DNA of 33,153 bases from Candidatus Bathyarchaeota archaeon RBG_13_38_9. Its GTDB lineage: Archaea; Thermoproteota; Bathyarchaeia; 40CM-2-53-6; RBG-13-38-9. The notes under the pieces were generated by a model, which saw only the letters and a program-made list of their open reading frames with translations, ran no database searches and had not been told where the DNA came from. Numbering within the stretch: position 1 is the first letter of the stretch; every line of letters begins with the position of its first letter. Of the stretch, positions 1 to 9,894 are shown piece by piece. The stretch covers positions 75,197-108,349 of the forward strand of contig MEZD01000001.1 of NCBI GenBank assembly GCA_001775955.1, in the 5' to 3' direction. Position numbers and translations under genes: made by a program.

Positions 1-101
1 AATCCACAATTCTCAATGGTTCCTTCGATTTTATCTGTAAGATCGATAATGTCAACCTCTCCCTTTGTTTTAACAGAAATATGTTCAGTTAGTACAGTCA
101 A
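1..101 (-). CDS. yjbQ: YjbQ/UPF0047 family protein, N-terminal part (runs off window start; TTG start proposed)
   Basis: Minus-strand translation from TTG at 101: MTVLTEHISVKTKGEVDIIDLTDKIEGTIENCG, typical UPF0047 N-terminus; not in the ORF track. Confidence 0.7.
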   Translation of the reverse strand, partial: MTVLTEHISVKTKGEVDIIDLTDKIEGTIENCG

Positions 102-164
102 ACCTCATCCAACTCTCATAATTCTTTGATTATGCTTTAAAGTGAAAAGCGATTAATACTTTCC

Positions 165-2723
165 TTGTTGATGTATTTTCTGAGGTCTATTATGATATTC
201 ATCAAAAAGTCCAGTTTTATATATTCACTAGTCATCATCATGCTTTTGATATCTAGTTCCATCCTTTCAATTTCTTCAGTTTTGGCAATTGGGGGGTACA
301 CGTCAACAGCGCCAACAATCGATGGCGCTATCGGCAATATTGAGTGGCAGAATGCTCAAACAGTAGATATCGATTTTGGAGAACTTGACGGATTCCATTA
401 TATTGGAAAGCTCTACGCCATGAATGACCTTGACAATGTTTACATAGCATTCGAGATTGATGATCCTATTCCTGGCCAAGCTAGATTGACATTGATTTTT
501 GATTGTAGTACTCCTAGTGATGGAATAGCGGATGATGGTGTACGTTTTGAACAAATCACTGCGCAATATTCAGACTTAGACGCTGATCTAAATCCAGATG
601 GACATATAGACGGTGTAATGACATCAAATATTGGAGCCGACAGTAACTACTTTGAATTATCTAAACCCATAGGAGCACCCGATCCAGATGATTGTTTGTT
701 TCCGAAAAAACTATTTGTGATTTATCGCTCTGGCCCAAATGTATTTGAATCCACTGATTGGCAACACATCCAGCAGTCCATTCCACATGATTTTACATTC
801 GATATCCGACATCCAGAAAAGGTCTCGGTAAGCCAAAACACATTCATAACATTAGATGTCGATTTTACACTTCTCGAACCTGACCTCGCCTTCGATGCTG
901 ATTTGTTAATAATTGATATGGATGACGACAGCGTATTAGATAGCATATCACTGAACGTTTTTGAGAGTATGAATGTTACAGAAACATTTGAACTCATTGC
1001 ACCAGCAGCAGCACAAAGTTGGTCGTTAATGGGTAGAGTAGCAGCACATTATGAAGATGGTGGCCTAAGTATAGGTACTCCTTTCACCATTGAAGTTGTG
1101 GATGATCTCGAGATCGATCCTGAAGCTGAGGGTATATGTATCTGGGATGGTCCTCCACCTCCCGAAACCGCACCCCCTTCAGAACAAATTGAGATACCTA
1201 TAGAGGTCAAATATGCCGTGACATATGACGCCTGGATAGTCGCTGGAATATACGATGAAGAAGGCGCCCTCATATCATCAGTTGAATTTGATGAAACAGT
1301 AAGCGGCATAGGATCAAACGACTATATCTTCGAGGTTACTACTCCCGATACTGAAGGCCCTTGGAACGTCAAAGCCTCACTCTATTACGGACATGTCGCG
1401 GGCGTCGATTCAGTACATCAGGAATGTGATGAGTGGCCTTTCACACTCATAATCACTTCTGGAGTTCCCGGAGGAGAGGGAGTCAAAATAATTGATGTAA
1501 CATCCCCTGTCGAGGTCAACAGTGGAGATGAGGTACTAGTAAATGTCAATGTTGAGTATGAACTCCCATCAGGAGCCAAATACCATGCAAGGATTCTAGA
1601 CTCCACTTCTAGCTTAATCATTAAGACAAGCGATGAAATGACTGCGGCATCTCATGGATTCAAGACTTTCAGCTTCGATGGAATTTATGCGCCTTTCGTC
1701 TTAACAGATACAATTTTCACATTACGAGCAGTCGCAGAATACAAAACAGATGGTGCCTGGCAGATCCTCGATCCGGAAGGCCAAGAAGAGTTTGAGATCA
1801 AGGTTCTTGGAGTCTCAATATCTCCTGGTGATCTACCTGTAGGACCCCTAATCCCACCACTTCCTGTCCCACCTGACTCTTTGCCACCTACACCGGAAGA
1901 CTTCGACTTTACTCTGAGTTTAACTCCAGACTCTCAGGAAGCTTCACCAGGTCAGACAGTCATCTACGAAGTTGAATTACAGGGATCCATAGAAGTAACT
2001 CAACTGGTAACTTTAGGTGTCTCTGGTCAACCTATAGGATCCACTGTCAACATAATTCCACTTGCGGGAACACCAACATACTCGTCAACCTTAACCATCA
2101 CACTTGGCGACTCAGTCCAGCCTGAGTCTTACACTATAACCGTAAATGCTTCTGGAGGAGAAAAAACTCATTCACAATCTGCATCATTAGTCGTCAAATC
2201 ACCACCCGACTTCTCTATCTCAATCTCAACACCAGAAGTTACAGTTGAACGAGGGGAAAGCATATCTATTGACATCAACATCGAGCCGCTTCATGGCTTC
2301 AATACCCCAGTCAATTTGGCTGTGACAACCTCACCAAACGGTGTAGAAGTCAAACTTAATCCTGAATCTGAAACACCTTCATTCACATCAAGAATAAAGA
2401 TAACAGTAGAAAATGATATGGCTCCTGGAACGTATCCATTGATTATTATAGCCGAAGGCTCATCCCAAAAGAGCTCTCAAGTAATTTTGAATGTAGAAGC
2501 TCCAAGACAAACTGCTGTAGCAACTCAATCTCAGTTTCCCTATGGGATGCTTGCATTAATTGTCAGCATATTGCTTATTGTTGCGGCAATACTTGCTTTT
2601 AGACGAAGAAAAACTAAAGCGACAGTCCCACCCCAAGCACCGATGAAATTCTGTATAGAATGTAGGGCACAGATATCTATCGATACGTTACATTGTCCAA
2701 AGTGTGGTGTAAAACAACAATGA
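165..2723 (+). CDS. Large secreted/surface protein with signal peptide, Ig-like/CARDB-type repeats, C-terminal TM and cytoplasmic zinc ribbon
   Basis: 852 aa ORF; hydrophobic N-terminus, repeated Ig-like segments (DFTLSLTPDSQEASPGQT; DFSISISTPEVTVERGES), TM then RRRK and FCIEC...CPKC. Confidence 0.8.
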   Translation: MLMYFLRSIMIFIKKSSFIYSLVIIMLLISSSILSISSVLAIGGYTSTAPTIDGAIGNIEWQNAQTVDIDFGELDGFHYIGKLYAMNDLDNVYIAFEIDDPIPGQARLTLIFDCSTPSDGIADDGVRFEQITAQYSDLDADLNPDGHIDGVMTSNIGADSNYFELSKPIGAPDPDDCLFPKKLFVIYRSGPNVFESTDWQHIQQSIPHDFTFDIRHPEKVSVSQNTFITLDVDFTLLEPDLAFDADLLIIDMDDDSVLDSISLNVFESMNVTETFELIAPAAAQSWSLMGRVAAHYEDGGLSIGTPFTIEVVDDLEIDPEAEGICIWDGPPPPETAPPSEQIEIPIEVKYAVTYDAWIVAGIYDEEGALISSVEFDETVSGIGSNDYIFEVTTPDTEGPWNVKASLYYGHVAGVDSVHQECDEWPFTLIITSGVPGGEGVKIIDVTSPVEVNSGDEVLVNVNVEYELPSGAKYHARILDSTSSLIIKTSDEMTAASHGFKTFSFDGIYAPFVLTDTIFTLRAVAEYKTDGAWQILDPEGQEEFEIKVLGVSISPGDLPVGPLIPPLPVPPDSLPPTPEDFDFTLSLTPDSQEASPGQTVIYEVELQGSIEVTQLVTLGVSGQPIGSTVNIIPLAGTPTYSSTLTITLGDSVQPESYTITVNASGGEKTHSQSASLVVKSPPDFSISISTPEVTVERGESISIDINIEPLHGFNTPVNLAVTTSPNGVEVKLNPESETPSFTSRIKITVENDMAPGTYPLIIIAEGSSQKSSQVILNVEAPRQTAVATQSQFPYGMLALIVSILLIVAAILAFRRRKTKATVPPQAPMKFCIECRAQISIDTLHCPKCGVKQQ

Positions 2724-4399
2724 AAATTGAATATTCAAGAAATTTGAATAGAAAACGAGTACCCATATTAAGTCTTAAAGTGTTCTTGCTTATTGCAACA
2801 CTCTCTTTTCTCTTATGTCAGTCGTTAGTTCCAGTTTCAGCGCAGGGAAGCCCCCAGATCAGCCTTGTAAATGCCCCTTCACAAGTAACGGTTGGTCAAA
2901 GCTTCCAGGTAGCTGTCAAACTTAGTTACATCTATGAAGGTAGTGAAGCTCGAGTGCAAATTTATGATCCTTCTACTCAATACACATGGGGGCCAACCCA
3001 AAAATATCAAGGAACCCCTGACGGCACGATAGGAGCAACAATAACTATAACGGCACCATTACAACCTGGCGACTGGTGTATCAAAGCACTTCTCGATTAT
3101 GCGGTAAAGGCTGGTTCAAAATTTACGTTGGCGGATCAACATGGATTCTGCGTTTCAGTTATTAAAAAAGAGATCACCCCAACACCAACTCCTACACCGA
3201 CTCCGGAACCAACTCTACCAGCTTTTGAGGTTGAGACTGATTGGGCTGTCGGTCGCGTCTGGATGGATCCTGAACATCATAGTCCAATCTCCACAATCCC
3301 CTACATAAACGAAGGTGAAACAGCAACATATCATGTTATGATCTATCTTAGGAGCTTCCATGTCATACCTGAAGAGTATAGTGAATCAGTGCGTCCTTCC
3401 ATTACGGCCCAAGTTTTCTTCCTGATGGACGGTACACTGAGAAATGACCTTTTCCCACCACAGACACTTGATTTAACGGTTGGAACAGCAGGTCAAGAAG
3501 TATCAACAAGAAGTATAGCTGGAAGCGACGGAGGAAAAACGCATACTTTTGGTTTCAGAGTTGTTTCATATTTTGTAGACCCACAATCGGCAAACAATGA
3601 GAACTCCACACAATTCATGATTGCTGGTCTTCCAAGTGCTACAATAATATCTGTGAACGCACCCAACACCACAGTCGTCAACACACCTCTGAACATAAGT
3701 ATCAATTTACAGTGGACTGCAGCCTTCGGGGCTGACTTGAGAGTTCTACTAATTGATCTTGATGGTTCATCATTCAGTACGAACATGACAAATGAGAAGG
3801 CTATAGGTGGAGCCGCTATCGGTGATGTCGTATCATTCGCAGTTACAGCTCCTTCAAGTCCGATGGAGTGGAATCTCAGGGCTGAAGCTTGGACAAGGGC
3901 AGACGGTTCAACTGAATGGCGTCATGACAGCTCAGGATGGTCGCGAGATTTCACAATCACTGTTACTGAATCAGTCTATAGTGCCAGGGTTACTGGTGTA
4001 GGAGGTCCAGGCAGAGTTCTTCCTGGAAGTGGATTCAGTATATCATCTGTAATTAGTTATAACTTCTCTGACCCTACAACGATTCATTTGACTGTAGGAA
4101 ACATGACTTCAATTACGGAGACTCTTGATGGGGTAGGAACTGAGAGCTATACACTGAATATGACTGCACCAGATGTAGAGGGACCTATTGTAATTAGAGT
4201 GGAAGTTCAATATGAGAGAGAAGGATCATTGCAGCATGATGAAGAGCAATGGTATAAGACTCTGATAGTCAATGTTTCTTCGGAGAGAGCAATGGAGAGC
4301 GTGCGTGGGCCTCTTCCAGATTGGTGGTATGAACAGATAGAGAAACCTTTCAACGATAGAATAATAGATCCAATTACAGACTTCTTATTCGGCCCCTAA
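2720..4399 (+). CDS. Secreted protein with Pro-Thr linker
   Basis: ATG at 2720 overlaps the upstream TGA (ATGA); signal-like N-terminus; TPTPTPTPTPEPT linker; track start at 2693 is probably too early. Confidence 0.75.
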   Translation: MKIEYSRNLNRKRVPILSLKVFLLIATLSFLLCQSLVPVSAQGSPQISLVNAPSQVTVGQSFQVAVKLSYIYEGSEARVQIYDPSTQYTWGPTQKYQGTPDGTIGATITITAPLQPGDWCIKALLDYAVKAGSKFTLADQHGFCVSVIKKEITPTPTPTPTPEPTLPAFEVETDWAVGRVWMDPEHHSPISTIPYINEGETATYHVMIYLRSFHVIPEEYSESVRPSITAQVFFLMDGTLRNDLFPPQTLDLTVGTAGQEVSTRSIAGSDGGKTHTFGFRVVSYFVDPQSANNENSTQFMIAGLPSATIISVNAPNTTVVNTPLNISINLQWTAAFGADLRVLLIDLDGSSFSTNMTNEKAIGGAAIGDVVSFAVTAPSSPMEWNLRAEAWTRADGSTEWRHDSSGWSRDFTITVTESVYSARVTGVGGPGRVLPGSGFSISSVISYNFSDPTTIHLTVGNMTSITETLDGVGTESYTLNMTAPDVEGPIVIRVEVQYEREGSLQHDEEQWYKTLIVNVSSERAMESVRGPLPDWWYEQIEKPFNDRIIDPITDFLFGP

Positions 4400-4445
4400 C
4401 AATGAATTTGATTTTCGATTCCTTTCATCCTTTCCAGATTGAATT

Positions 4446-5747
4446 CTATACTGCTTTCATATTTTCAATCACAGCATCAGCAAACTTGGATGTACTAATC
4501 GGCTGGACACCTTCAAACTGTCTTGCTAGATCATATGTGACTTTTCTCTGACTCACAGTTTTCTCTAAAGCTTTCTCAACAGTGTCAGCTGCTTCTTTCC
4601 AGCCAATATGTCTGAATAACATGACTCCTGATAATATCGCAGAGGTTGGATTCACCTTGTCCTGATTCGCATATGAAGGAGCTGTACCGTGAGTGGGTTC
4701 GAATAATGCAATGTTTGTCTCGTAGTTTATGTTGGCGCCAGGTGCAAGTCCAAGTCCACCACCCATAGCAGCAGCCAAATCAGAAATATAGTCTCCATTT
4801 AGATTAGGCAGGGCGAGAACATCATACTGTTTTGTCCTGAGTAAGAGTTGTTGGAACATACTGTCAGCCAATCTATCTTTTACTAGTATCTTCCCTTCTG
4901 GCATTGTTCCTTTGTAGGGTCCATCAGGCTTGAATAATTCGGTCTCAGTAACTATTTTGTCTTTGAATTCTTTATTGGCAACTTCGTATGCCCATCTCAT
5001 GAAAGCTCCTTCGGTAAATTTCATTATGTTTCCTTTGTGAACTATGGTAACACTTTTTCGATTGTTCTTGATTGCATAGGTTATTGCTGCTCTGACTATT
5101 CTTTTGGTTGCGTATTCGCTTATTGGTTTTATACCTATTCCTGAGTCTATTCTGACGTTAGTATTCATTTTGTTATTGAGGAATTCGATTACTCTCTTTG
5201 CTTCTTCTGAACCTTCCTCAAATTCTATTCCTGAGTATACATCTTCTGTGTTTTCCCTGAAGATCACGATGTCAAGCTCTTCAGGATTCTTGAGTTTACT
5301 GGGTGCTGTTGGTACATATTTCACTGGTCTAACGCATGCGTAGAGATCAAGTTTCTGTCTTAAGGTGACATTAAGGCTCCTGAATCCTCCAGCTATTGGA
5401 GTTGTTAAAGGTCCCTTTAAGGCAACTGTATGTTCTTTTATCTTTTTGAGTGTCTCTTCAGGAAGGTATTCACCATATTTCTTCTGAGCTTTTTCACCAG
5501 CTAAAACTTCAAGCCAGATAATCTTTTTCTGTGGTCCGTAAGCTTTCTCTACGGCACCATCAAGAACTCTTTTTGTTGCTTTAATGATGTCGGGGCCTAT
5601 TCCGTCTCCTTCAATGTAGGGTATTATCGGCCTTTCGGGAACATTCAATATTCCATCTACATTTTTTATCTTAGACCCGCCATTCTTCGATTTCTCGTTC
5701 TGTATTTTTATCTGTGAACTCATTTGTAACTCAGCGTGAGCTATCAT
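4446..5747 (-). CDS. icd: NADP-dependent isocitrate dehydrogenase
   Basis: [62 protein letters not shown]. Confidence 0.92.
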   Translation of the reverse strand: MIAHAELQMSSQIKIQNEKSKNGGSKIKNVDGILNVPERPIIPYIEGDGIGPDIIKATKRVLDGAVEKAYGPQKKIIWLEVLAGEKAQKKYGEYLPEETLKKIKEHTVALKGPLTTPIAGGFRSLNVTLRQKLDLYACVRPVKYVPTAPSKLKNPEELDIVIFRENTEDVYSGIEFEEGSEEAKRVIEFLNNKMNTNVRIDSGIGIKPISEYATKRIVRAAITYAIKNNRKSVTIVHKGNIMKFTEGAFMRWAYEVANKEFKDKIVTETELFKPDGPYKGTMPEGKILVKDRLADSMFQQLLLRTKQYDVLALPNLNGDYISDLAAAMGGGLGLAPGANINYETNIALFEPTHGTAPSYANQDKVNPTSAILSGVMLFRHIGWKEAADTVEKALEKTVSQRKVTYDLARQFEGVQPISTSKFADAVIENMKAV

Positions 5748-5790
5748 TCGAATTCATTCGGTATATAGTTCTTGTCTTGGTATCGATTGT

Positions 5791-7119
5791 TCAATATAGT
5801 TTCTTGATCTGTGCTCTCCATTCAGGGAATTGCTCGATTGACGGATAGTTGAGGCAATGGTTCTTCATTCTACGCATCTTTTTTGAAACATTTCTAAGTT
5901 TGATCAAGAAATCAAGTCGTCTGATGTTTCTGAAGGCTCTTTCCGCCTTATCACCAATGCTAAGTTTTAGATCGCCATCCATACTGGCTCTTAGAACATC
6001 ACTTTCTTTAACAAGTCTATTCTTCATTCCATAATTCAATTCATCATCTGTAATTTCTTGGATGAAGATTCTGAATATGTCTAAACCAGCCTGTTTGGCT
6101 CCATATCCCTTCATATAATCTATATTGTATTGCCATAAGCCTCTCCTGCTCACATCATCTCGCATTATTGCATCTGAGGATATCTCTCCGGCAAGTTTAC
6201 CGGCGAACATTGAAGGCCCAATTCCGCCCCCATGTATTGGATTAACCATACACGCTGCATCACCAACAATTATTAGCCCATTTTCAACAAAACAGTCTAT
6301 AGGCCGTCGAGTTGGCACGTATCCTCCTCCACCATGAAGAAGTTTGGAATCCTTAAGAAATGGCAATTGTAAAACATGATTATAGAGTTGAGTCTTAGGA
6401 TGCGGGCCTTTCATACTTGCTTGAATGCCTAATCCAACATTTACTTTTCCTCCATTTCTTGGGAACACCCAGAAATATCCTGCAGGCGATACAGATTGAT
6501 TGAGATATATCTGACAATATCCTTGTTCCAGCTCAACGTTACCCCGAATTTCCCTATAACATGCCATGAGATCTCGCTTTGATACCTCCCTCTCAATATC
6601 AAATCCTTCTGGGAGTCTGTTTTTAATGGAAGCCGCAATACCTGTTGCATCGATGGTGACCTTGGCATGGAAGTCCTCCTTCCGTCCACTCTTCAAATTT
6701 TTGGCCGTTACGCCTCTTACATATCCCTGCTCCGTTAGAGGCTCGATAACAAGCATGGAATCTTGAAATTCGGCACCACTCTCAATTGCAGATTTCAATA
6801 ATCTTTGGCCAAAACGAAATCGATCGACTATAGATCCAGAGACACCTTGACCTTCCATTGTGAAAGTGATCAACTGATCAGGTGAAATTACTTTTACTCC
6901 TTTAACTTCTGAATCGAAATCTAAACCCTTCGATGGTGCTGAAATTTCTAGTTTATTAAAATGATGTCCCGCTATGGCATCACCACACACCTTGTCTCCA
7001 ATCTTAGCTTCTGGTTTGCAATCCATCAAATTAACTTTCAATCCCGCTTTGGCAGCGGTATAAGCTGTTAAGCATCCACCACTCCCAGCGCCGATCACTA
7101 AAAGATCAAATTTTTCCAT
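5791..7119 (-). CDS. Geranylgeranyl reductase family FAD-dependent oxidoreductase
   Basis: FAD motif DLLVIGAGSGGCLTAYTAAKAG; GDAACMVNPIHGGGIGPSMFAGKLAGE. Confidence 0.88.
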   Translation of the reverse strand: MEKFDLLVIGAGSGGCLTAYTAAKAGLKVNLMDCKPEAKIGDKVCGDAIAGHHFNKLEISAPSKGLDFDSEVKGVKVISPDQLITFTMEGQGVSGSIVDRFRFGQRLLKSAIESGAEFQDSMLVIEPLTEQGYVRGVTAKNLKSGRKEDFHAKVTIDATGIAASIKNRLPEGFDIEREVSKRDLMACYREIRGNVELEQGYCQIYLNQSVSPAGYFWVFPRNGGKVNVGLGIQASMKGPHPKTQLYNHVLQLPFLKDSKLLHGGGGYVPTRRPIDCFVENGLIIVGDAACMVNPIHGGGIGPSMFAGKLAGEISSDAIMRDDVSRRGLWQYNIDYMKGYGAKQAGLDIFRIFIQEITDDELNYGMKNRLVKESDVLRASMDGDLKLSIGDKAERAFRNIRRLDFLIKLRNVSKKMRRMKNHCLNYPSIEQFPEWRAQIKKLY

Positions 7120-7212
7120 CTTGAATACACTCTACTGCAAATATCTAACTCAAGATTTGTATCATCTATACATCCTTGAAACATAAATGCGTACAGATCC
7201 AAAGTAATAGCT

Positions 7213-7851
7213 TTACTGTTTCAGACGCAGGAAACTATTGAGTATCTCTATTGCAACAGGTCCTCTAACTACATTACCTCTTATTGATTTGTCCGAGAAG
7301 TGAGGTATTGAATGAAAAACAGGATCAGGCTCTATATGCGGGAGTGATACAATATTTTCATCTTCAATTCTAAAAACGTCAACATGCACTCTACATATCC
7401 AACGATTATATCTTCGAAGTTCGGGATACTCTTTCTTGAGATTTAAGGGAAAGCCTATTGGACAGGCGACAGTTGGTCCAGGATGCCCAAATGGATCATC
7501 GACCATGTTTCGAGTCTCGAATCCGTTGGATTCATAGAGTTTGGCAATATCATCTGCTGATTTTATTTTATGGTCTAGATATTGATCTGGCTTAATCTCA
7601 AAGGCTGGATAATAATACGATTCCCTTGAAAGAGAATCCTGATATGTGGCGGAAAGATAATAATGTTCAACTTCTAATTTCGTTGGAACATATGTCCAAT
7701 CTACAGGTTGAGTTTGAATTTGCTCTATTCTAGAATAAGGCTCTGACATCTCTTCATCATTATTGAATATCATTAACTCGGATACAAACATGTTGCTTGA
7801 ACATTCATCAAAGAGATAACAAAAAAATTTGATTACCGTTAATCTGTACAT
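7213..7851 (-). CDS. Hypothetical protein
   Basis: 212 aa ORF; no family recognised; true start may be an internal Met. Confidence 0.5.
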   Translation of the reverse strand: MYRLTVIKFFCYLFDECSSNMFVSELMIFNNDEEMSEPYSRIEQIQTQPVDWTYVPTKLEVEHYYLSATYQDSLSRESYYYPAFEIKPDQYLDHKIKSADDIAKLYESNGFETRNMVDDPFGHPGPTVACPIGFPLNLKKEYPELRRYNRWICRVHVDVFRIEDENIVSLPHIEPDPVFHSIPHFSDKSIRGNVVRGPVAIEILNSFLRLKQ

Positions 7852-7918
7852 ACAGAATAACAGTTAGCAGCAAAAACCGTGCAATAAAATTAGGGATTAG
7901 AACGCGGGTGTTGTAATA

Positions 7919-8090
7919 GCGCCCATCGCCAGGAAAAAGCTATGACACTCTTTCCTTAGGGCGGGATTTGAACCCGCGTTATGTCCCTCCGATTGGAAGT
8001 CATACGGGTGACAGCCGTACACTCCAGACTTTTTCAGGCTTACTGGGCCAGACTATACTACCTTTATGCATCCTTGTTCTGATTGGGCAC
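7919..8090 (-). tRNA. tRNA-Asp(GTC)-like gene, apparently multiply interrupted; ends uncertain (core 7961..8060)
   Basis: Anticodon arm TACGG-CTGTCAC-CCGTA, D-arm TAGTATAGTCTGGCCCAGTA, T-arm GCGGG-TTCAAAT-CCCGC; insertions between arms; candidate acceptor stem GTGCCCA/TGGGCGC. Confidence 0.5.
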
Positions 8091-8251
8091 GGAATATTCT
8101 AACTCAGACAGCCCGGTCTCTCTATACACTTTATCGTAACTTTAAAGCCTTTCTCGTTTCTTTTTTTTAAGATAAAAAAACCAATAAGATGATTCAATGC
8201 TCATTCGCTGAAAGGTTTTTCTAGGTTATTGAATAGTAGCTCCTAGTACGC

Positions 8252-8373
8252 GGGCCCGTAGCTTAGTCAGGAAGAGCACCGGGCTTTTAACAAATTTGGA
8301 GGCCACCCGGAAGGAAACAATCTAAATGTTTCCTGGGGTAGGGTCGCGGGTTCAATTCCCGTCGGGCCCGCCA
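8252..8373 (+). tRNA. tRNA-Lys(TTT) with two introns, CCA encoded
   Basis: Acceptor GGGCCCG/CGGGCCC, D-stem GCTT/GAGC, anticodon stem CCGGG/CCCGG with CTTTTA|A loop, T-arm GCGGG-TTCAATT-CCCGT; ~15-nt insertion at 8290-8304 and ~30-nt insertion at 8312-8341. Confidence 0.85.
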
Positions 8374-8660
8374 AATTCCTTTCAAAGGATCATTCACGAG
8401 AAATTATAGAGAGGCTCATTCCTAGACCATGTGCAGAACAATAGATAGTGCGTTCTGAACAACTGTAACTTCAAGTAAAAGAAGAAAGTGACCAAGTGTT
8501 TTATAAGGTTCTTCTACGGTATAATGTTTTTAAGGCACAATGGTTTTATGACAATTCACAATCTTACCGGAATTTTGAATGGTTATTGATCAAGTGTTGG
8601 GAGGCGATTTAGAAGACGGACAAAAAATGTGTTGATTGCAGCAAACGAACTAGTAGAGGA

Positions 8661-8894
8661 TTGATGTACTGTGAAGCTTGCCGAAAATTACATTTCCTAG
8701 ATGCATTGAAACATGTTAGACAAGCAGATCTCCAACCAGAGATAATCAACAATTTGACTATTACAAACTCCGATAATCAAGTTCAAATTGTTCCTGAGAG
8801 GAGTGGAAAAGTCAGCTTCCCAATCGAAAGAACAAAACTTAGTGAGACATCACAAAAGGTAACACATGTGATTGCATCTGCAAAAAATAAATAG
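8661..8894 (+). CDS. Small zinc-ribbon protein, possibly frameshifted upstream
   Basis: In-frame upstream residues KKCVDCSKRTSRGLMYCEACRKLH give CxxC...CxxC, but no start codon there. Confidence 0.4.
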   Translation: MMYCEACRKLHFLDALKHVRQADLQPEIINNLTITNSDNQVQIVPERSGKVSFPIERTKLSETSQKVTHVIASAKNK

Positions 8895-9027
8895 AAACTT
8901 ATTCAGTATCACGTAGAACACAATTTTTGGCATATTCATTAATAGATTTTTTTCTACAAAAATAATCAGAGTCTAGAATCCATATAGAAAACGGAATTAG
9001 TAATATCTGATGTTTCTTCATCTTACG

Positions 9028-9046
9028 TGGTGCGGGGAGTGGGATT
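9028..9046 (-). repeat. Duplicate of tRNA-Leu 3' end (19 bp, includes CCA), att-like
   Basis: TGGTGCGGGGAGTGGGATT identical to 9895-9913 at the 3' end of tRNA-Leu. Confidence 0.8.
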
Positions 9047-9078
9047 CGCGCACCAGTTTACCAGTATATATAAAGAAA

Positions 9079-9088
9079 AGCGCGCGCT
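9079..9088. repeat. Palindrome AGCGCGCGCT, copy 1
   Basis: Exact 10-bp match to copies at 20271 and 31040. Confidence 0.85.
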
Positions 9089-9204
9089 TACTGTGAGAAA
9101 AGGGATATGAAAGACTCGATGTTTGTATTCTCACGTTGCGGCGTCGTGGTCTGAAATTCTTGATTAAGACTAGTGTGTGCGCACCACAGGGAGAACAACG
9201 CATC

Positions 9205-9495
9205 CTATCTCATCAGTTTATGAACTACCAGTTTATGAACTACAAAACCAACAATAACAGAGATAATAAAATATAGTACAAGATTGCCTATCAAACTTAT
9301 TGGTTCAAAATATGTATTCACGCCTTCTGCAATATTGAATCCTGCTGTTTTTGTATAGAATCTAAAAGGGTATCCAATTGTCAAATCACCGTCCGCAGGT
9401 CTTCGATCATTATACGATATCGTTGTAAAAGAAACCAAAACTATGAAAAATACAATTATTGTAATTAGCCAAAATCTTTTGTTTTTCATGATCAA
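9205..9495 (-). CDS. Small membrane protein, C-terminus with a duplicated 15-bp unit
   Basis: 96 aa with two TM segments; CAGTTTATGAACTAC repeated in tandem near the 3' end. Confidence 0.4.
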   Translation of the reverse strand: MIMKNKRFWLITIIVFFIVLVSFTTISYNDRRPADGDLTIGYPFRFYTKTAGFNIAEGVNTYFEPISLIGNLVLYFIISVIVGFVVHKLVVHKLMR

Positions 9496-9763
9496 GCTTG
9501 CGTTTCATGAATATATAAAACTTCCAGATTCTGTGAAGATCAGCGATGTTCTGACCTGCTATCCTCGCTCTTAGGTTGGAAGAGCCTGTCGTAACGTATA
9601 ATGCACAGACCTCATTCATACGGAAGAGTTGCTCAGCTATCTGGGGGAGTCGCTGCAAGTCGACCAGTAAAGCAACATCCGCTAGAAAGACTGGCTTAAC
9701 GTCATCCATTTCGCTTTTCACGTCATCAACCTTCTGATCAGATTGTGTTGTAAATTCCCCCAA
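9410..9763 (-). CDS. Lrp/AsnC ligand-binding (RAM)-like domain, possibly a remnant
   Basis: LLVDLQRLPQIAEQLFRMNEVCALYVTTGSSNLRARIAGQNIADLHRIW resembles the Lrp C-terminal domain; overlaps the downstream ORF by 86 nt. Confidence 0.4.
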   Translation of the reverse strand: MGEFTTQSDQKVDDVKSEMDDVKPVFLADVALLVDLQRLPQIAEQLFRMNEVCALYVTTGSSNLRARIAGQNIADLHRIWKFYIFMKRKLDHEKQKILANYNNCIFHSFGFFYNDIV

Positions 9764-9894
9764 ATCAGATCAAAGACAACCTATCAAAGCTTCTTCGACA
9801 AATCTATGCCTTGATATTGATAGTAATCTTCCTCGTTACAAAAAGAAGCTATCAACACGCACAAACTGTGATTTGCTAAACTGCGCCAGTAAAA

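Noticed and set aside
3178-3210. Short ACNCC-type repeat (TPTPTPTPTP)
   Set aside because: Ordinary Pro-Thr linker in a secreted protein, not a CRISPR or regulatory repeat.
9018-9203. 61 aa minus-strand ORF containing SKRALFFIYTG
   Set aside because: Overlaps the att-like tRNA fragment and has low-quality composition; likely spurious. All three palindromes can encode KRAL, but this follows from the shared nucleotides and is not taken as protein homology.
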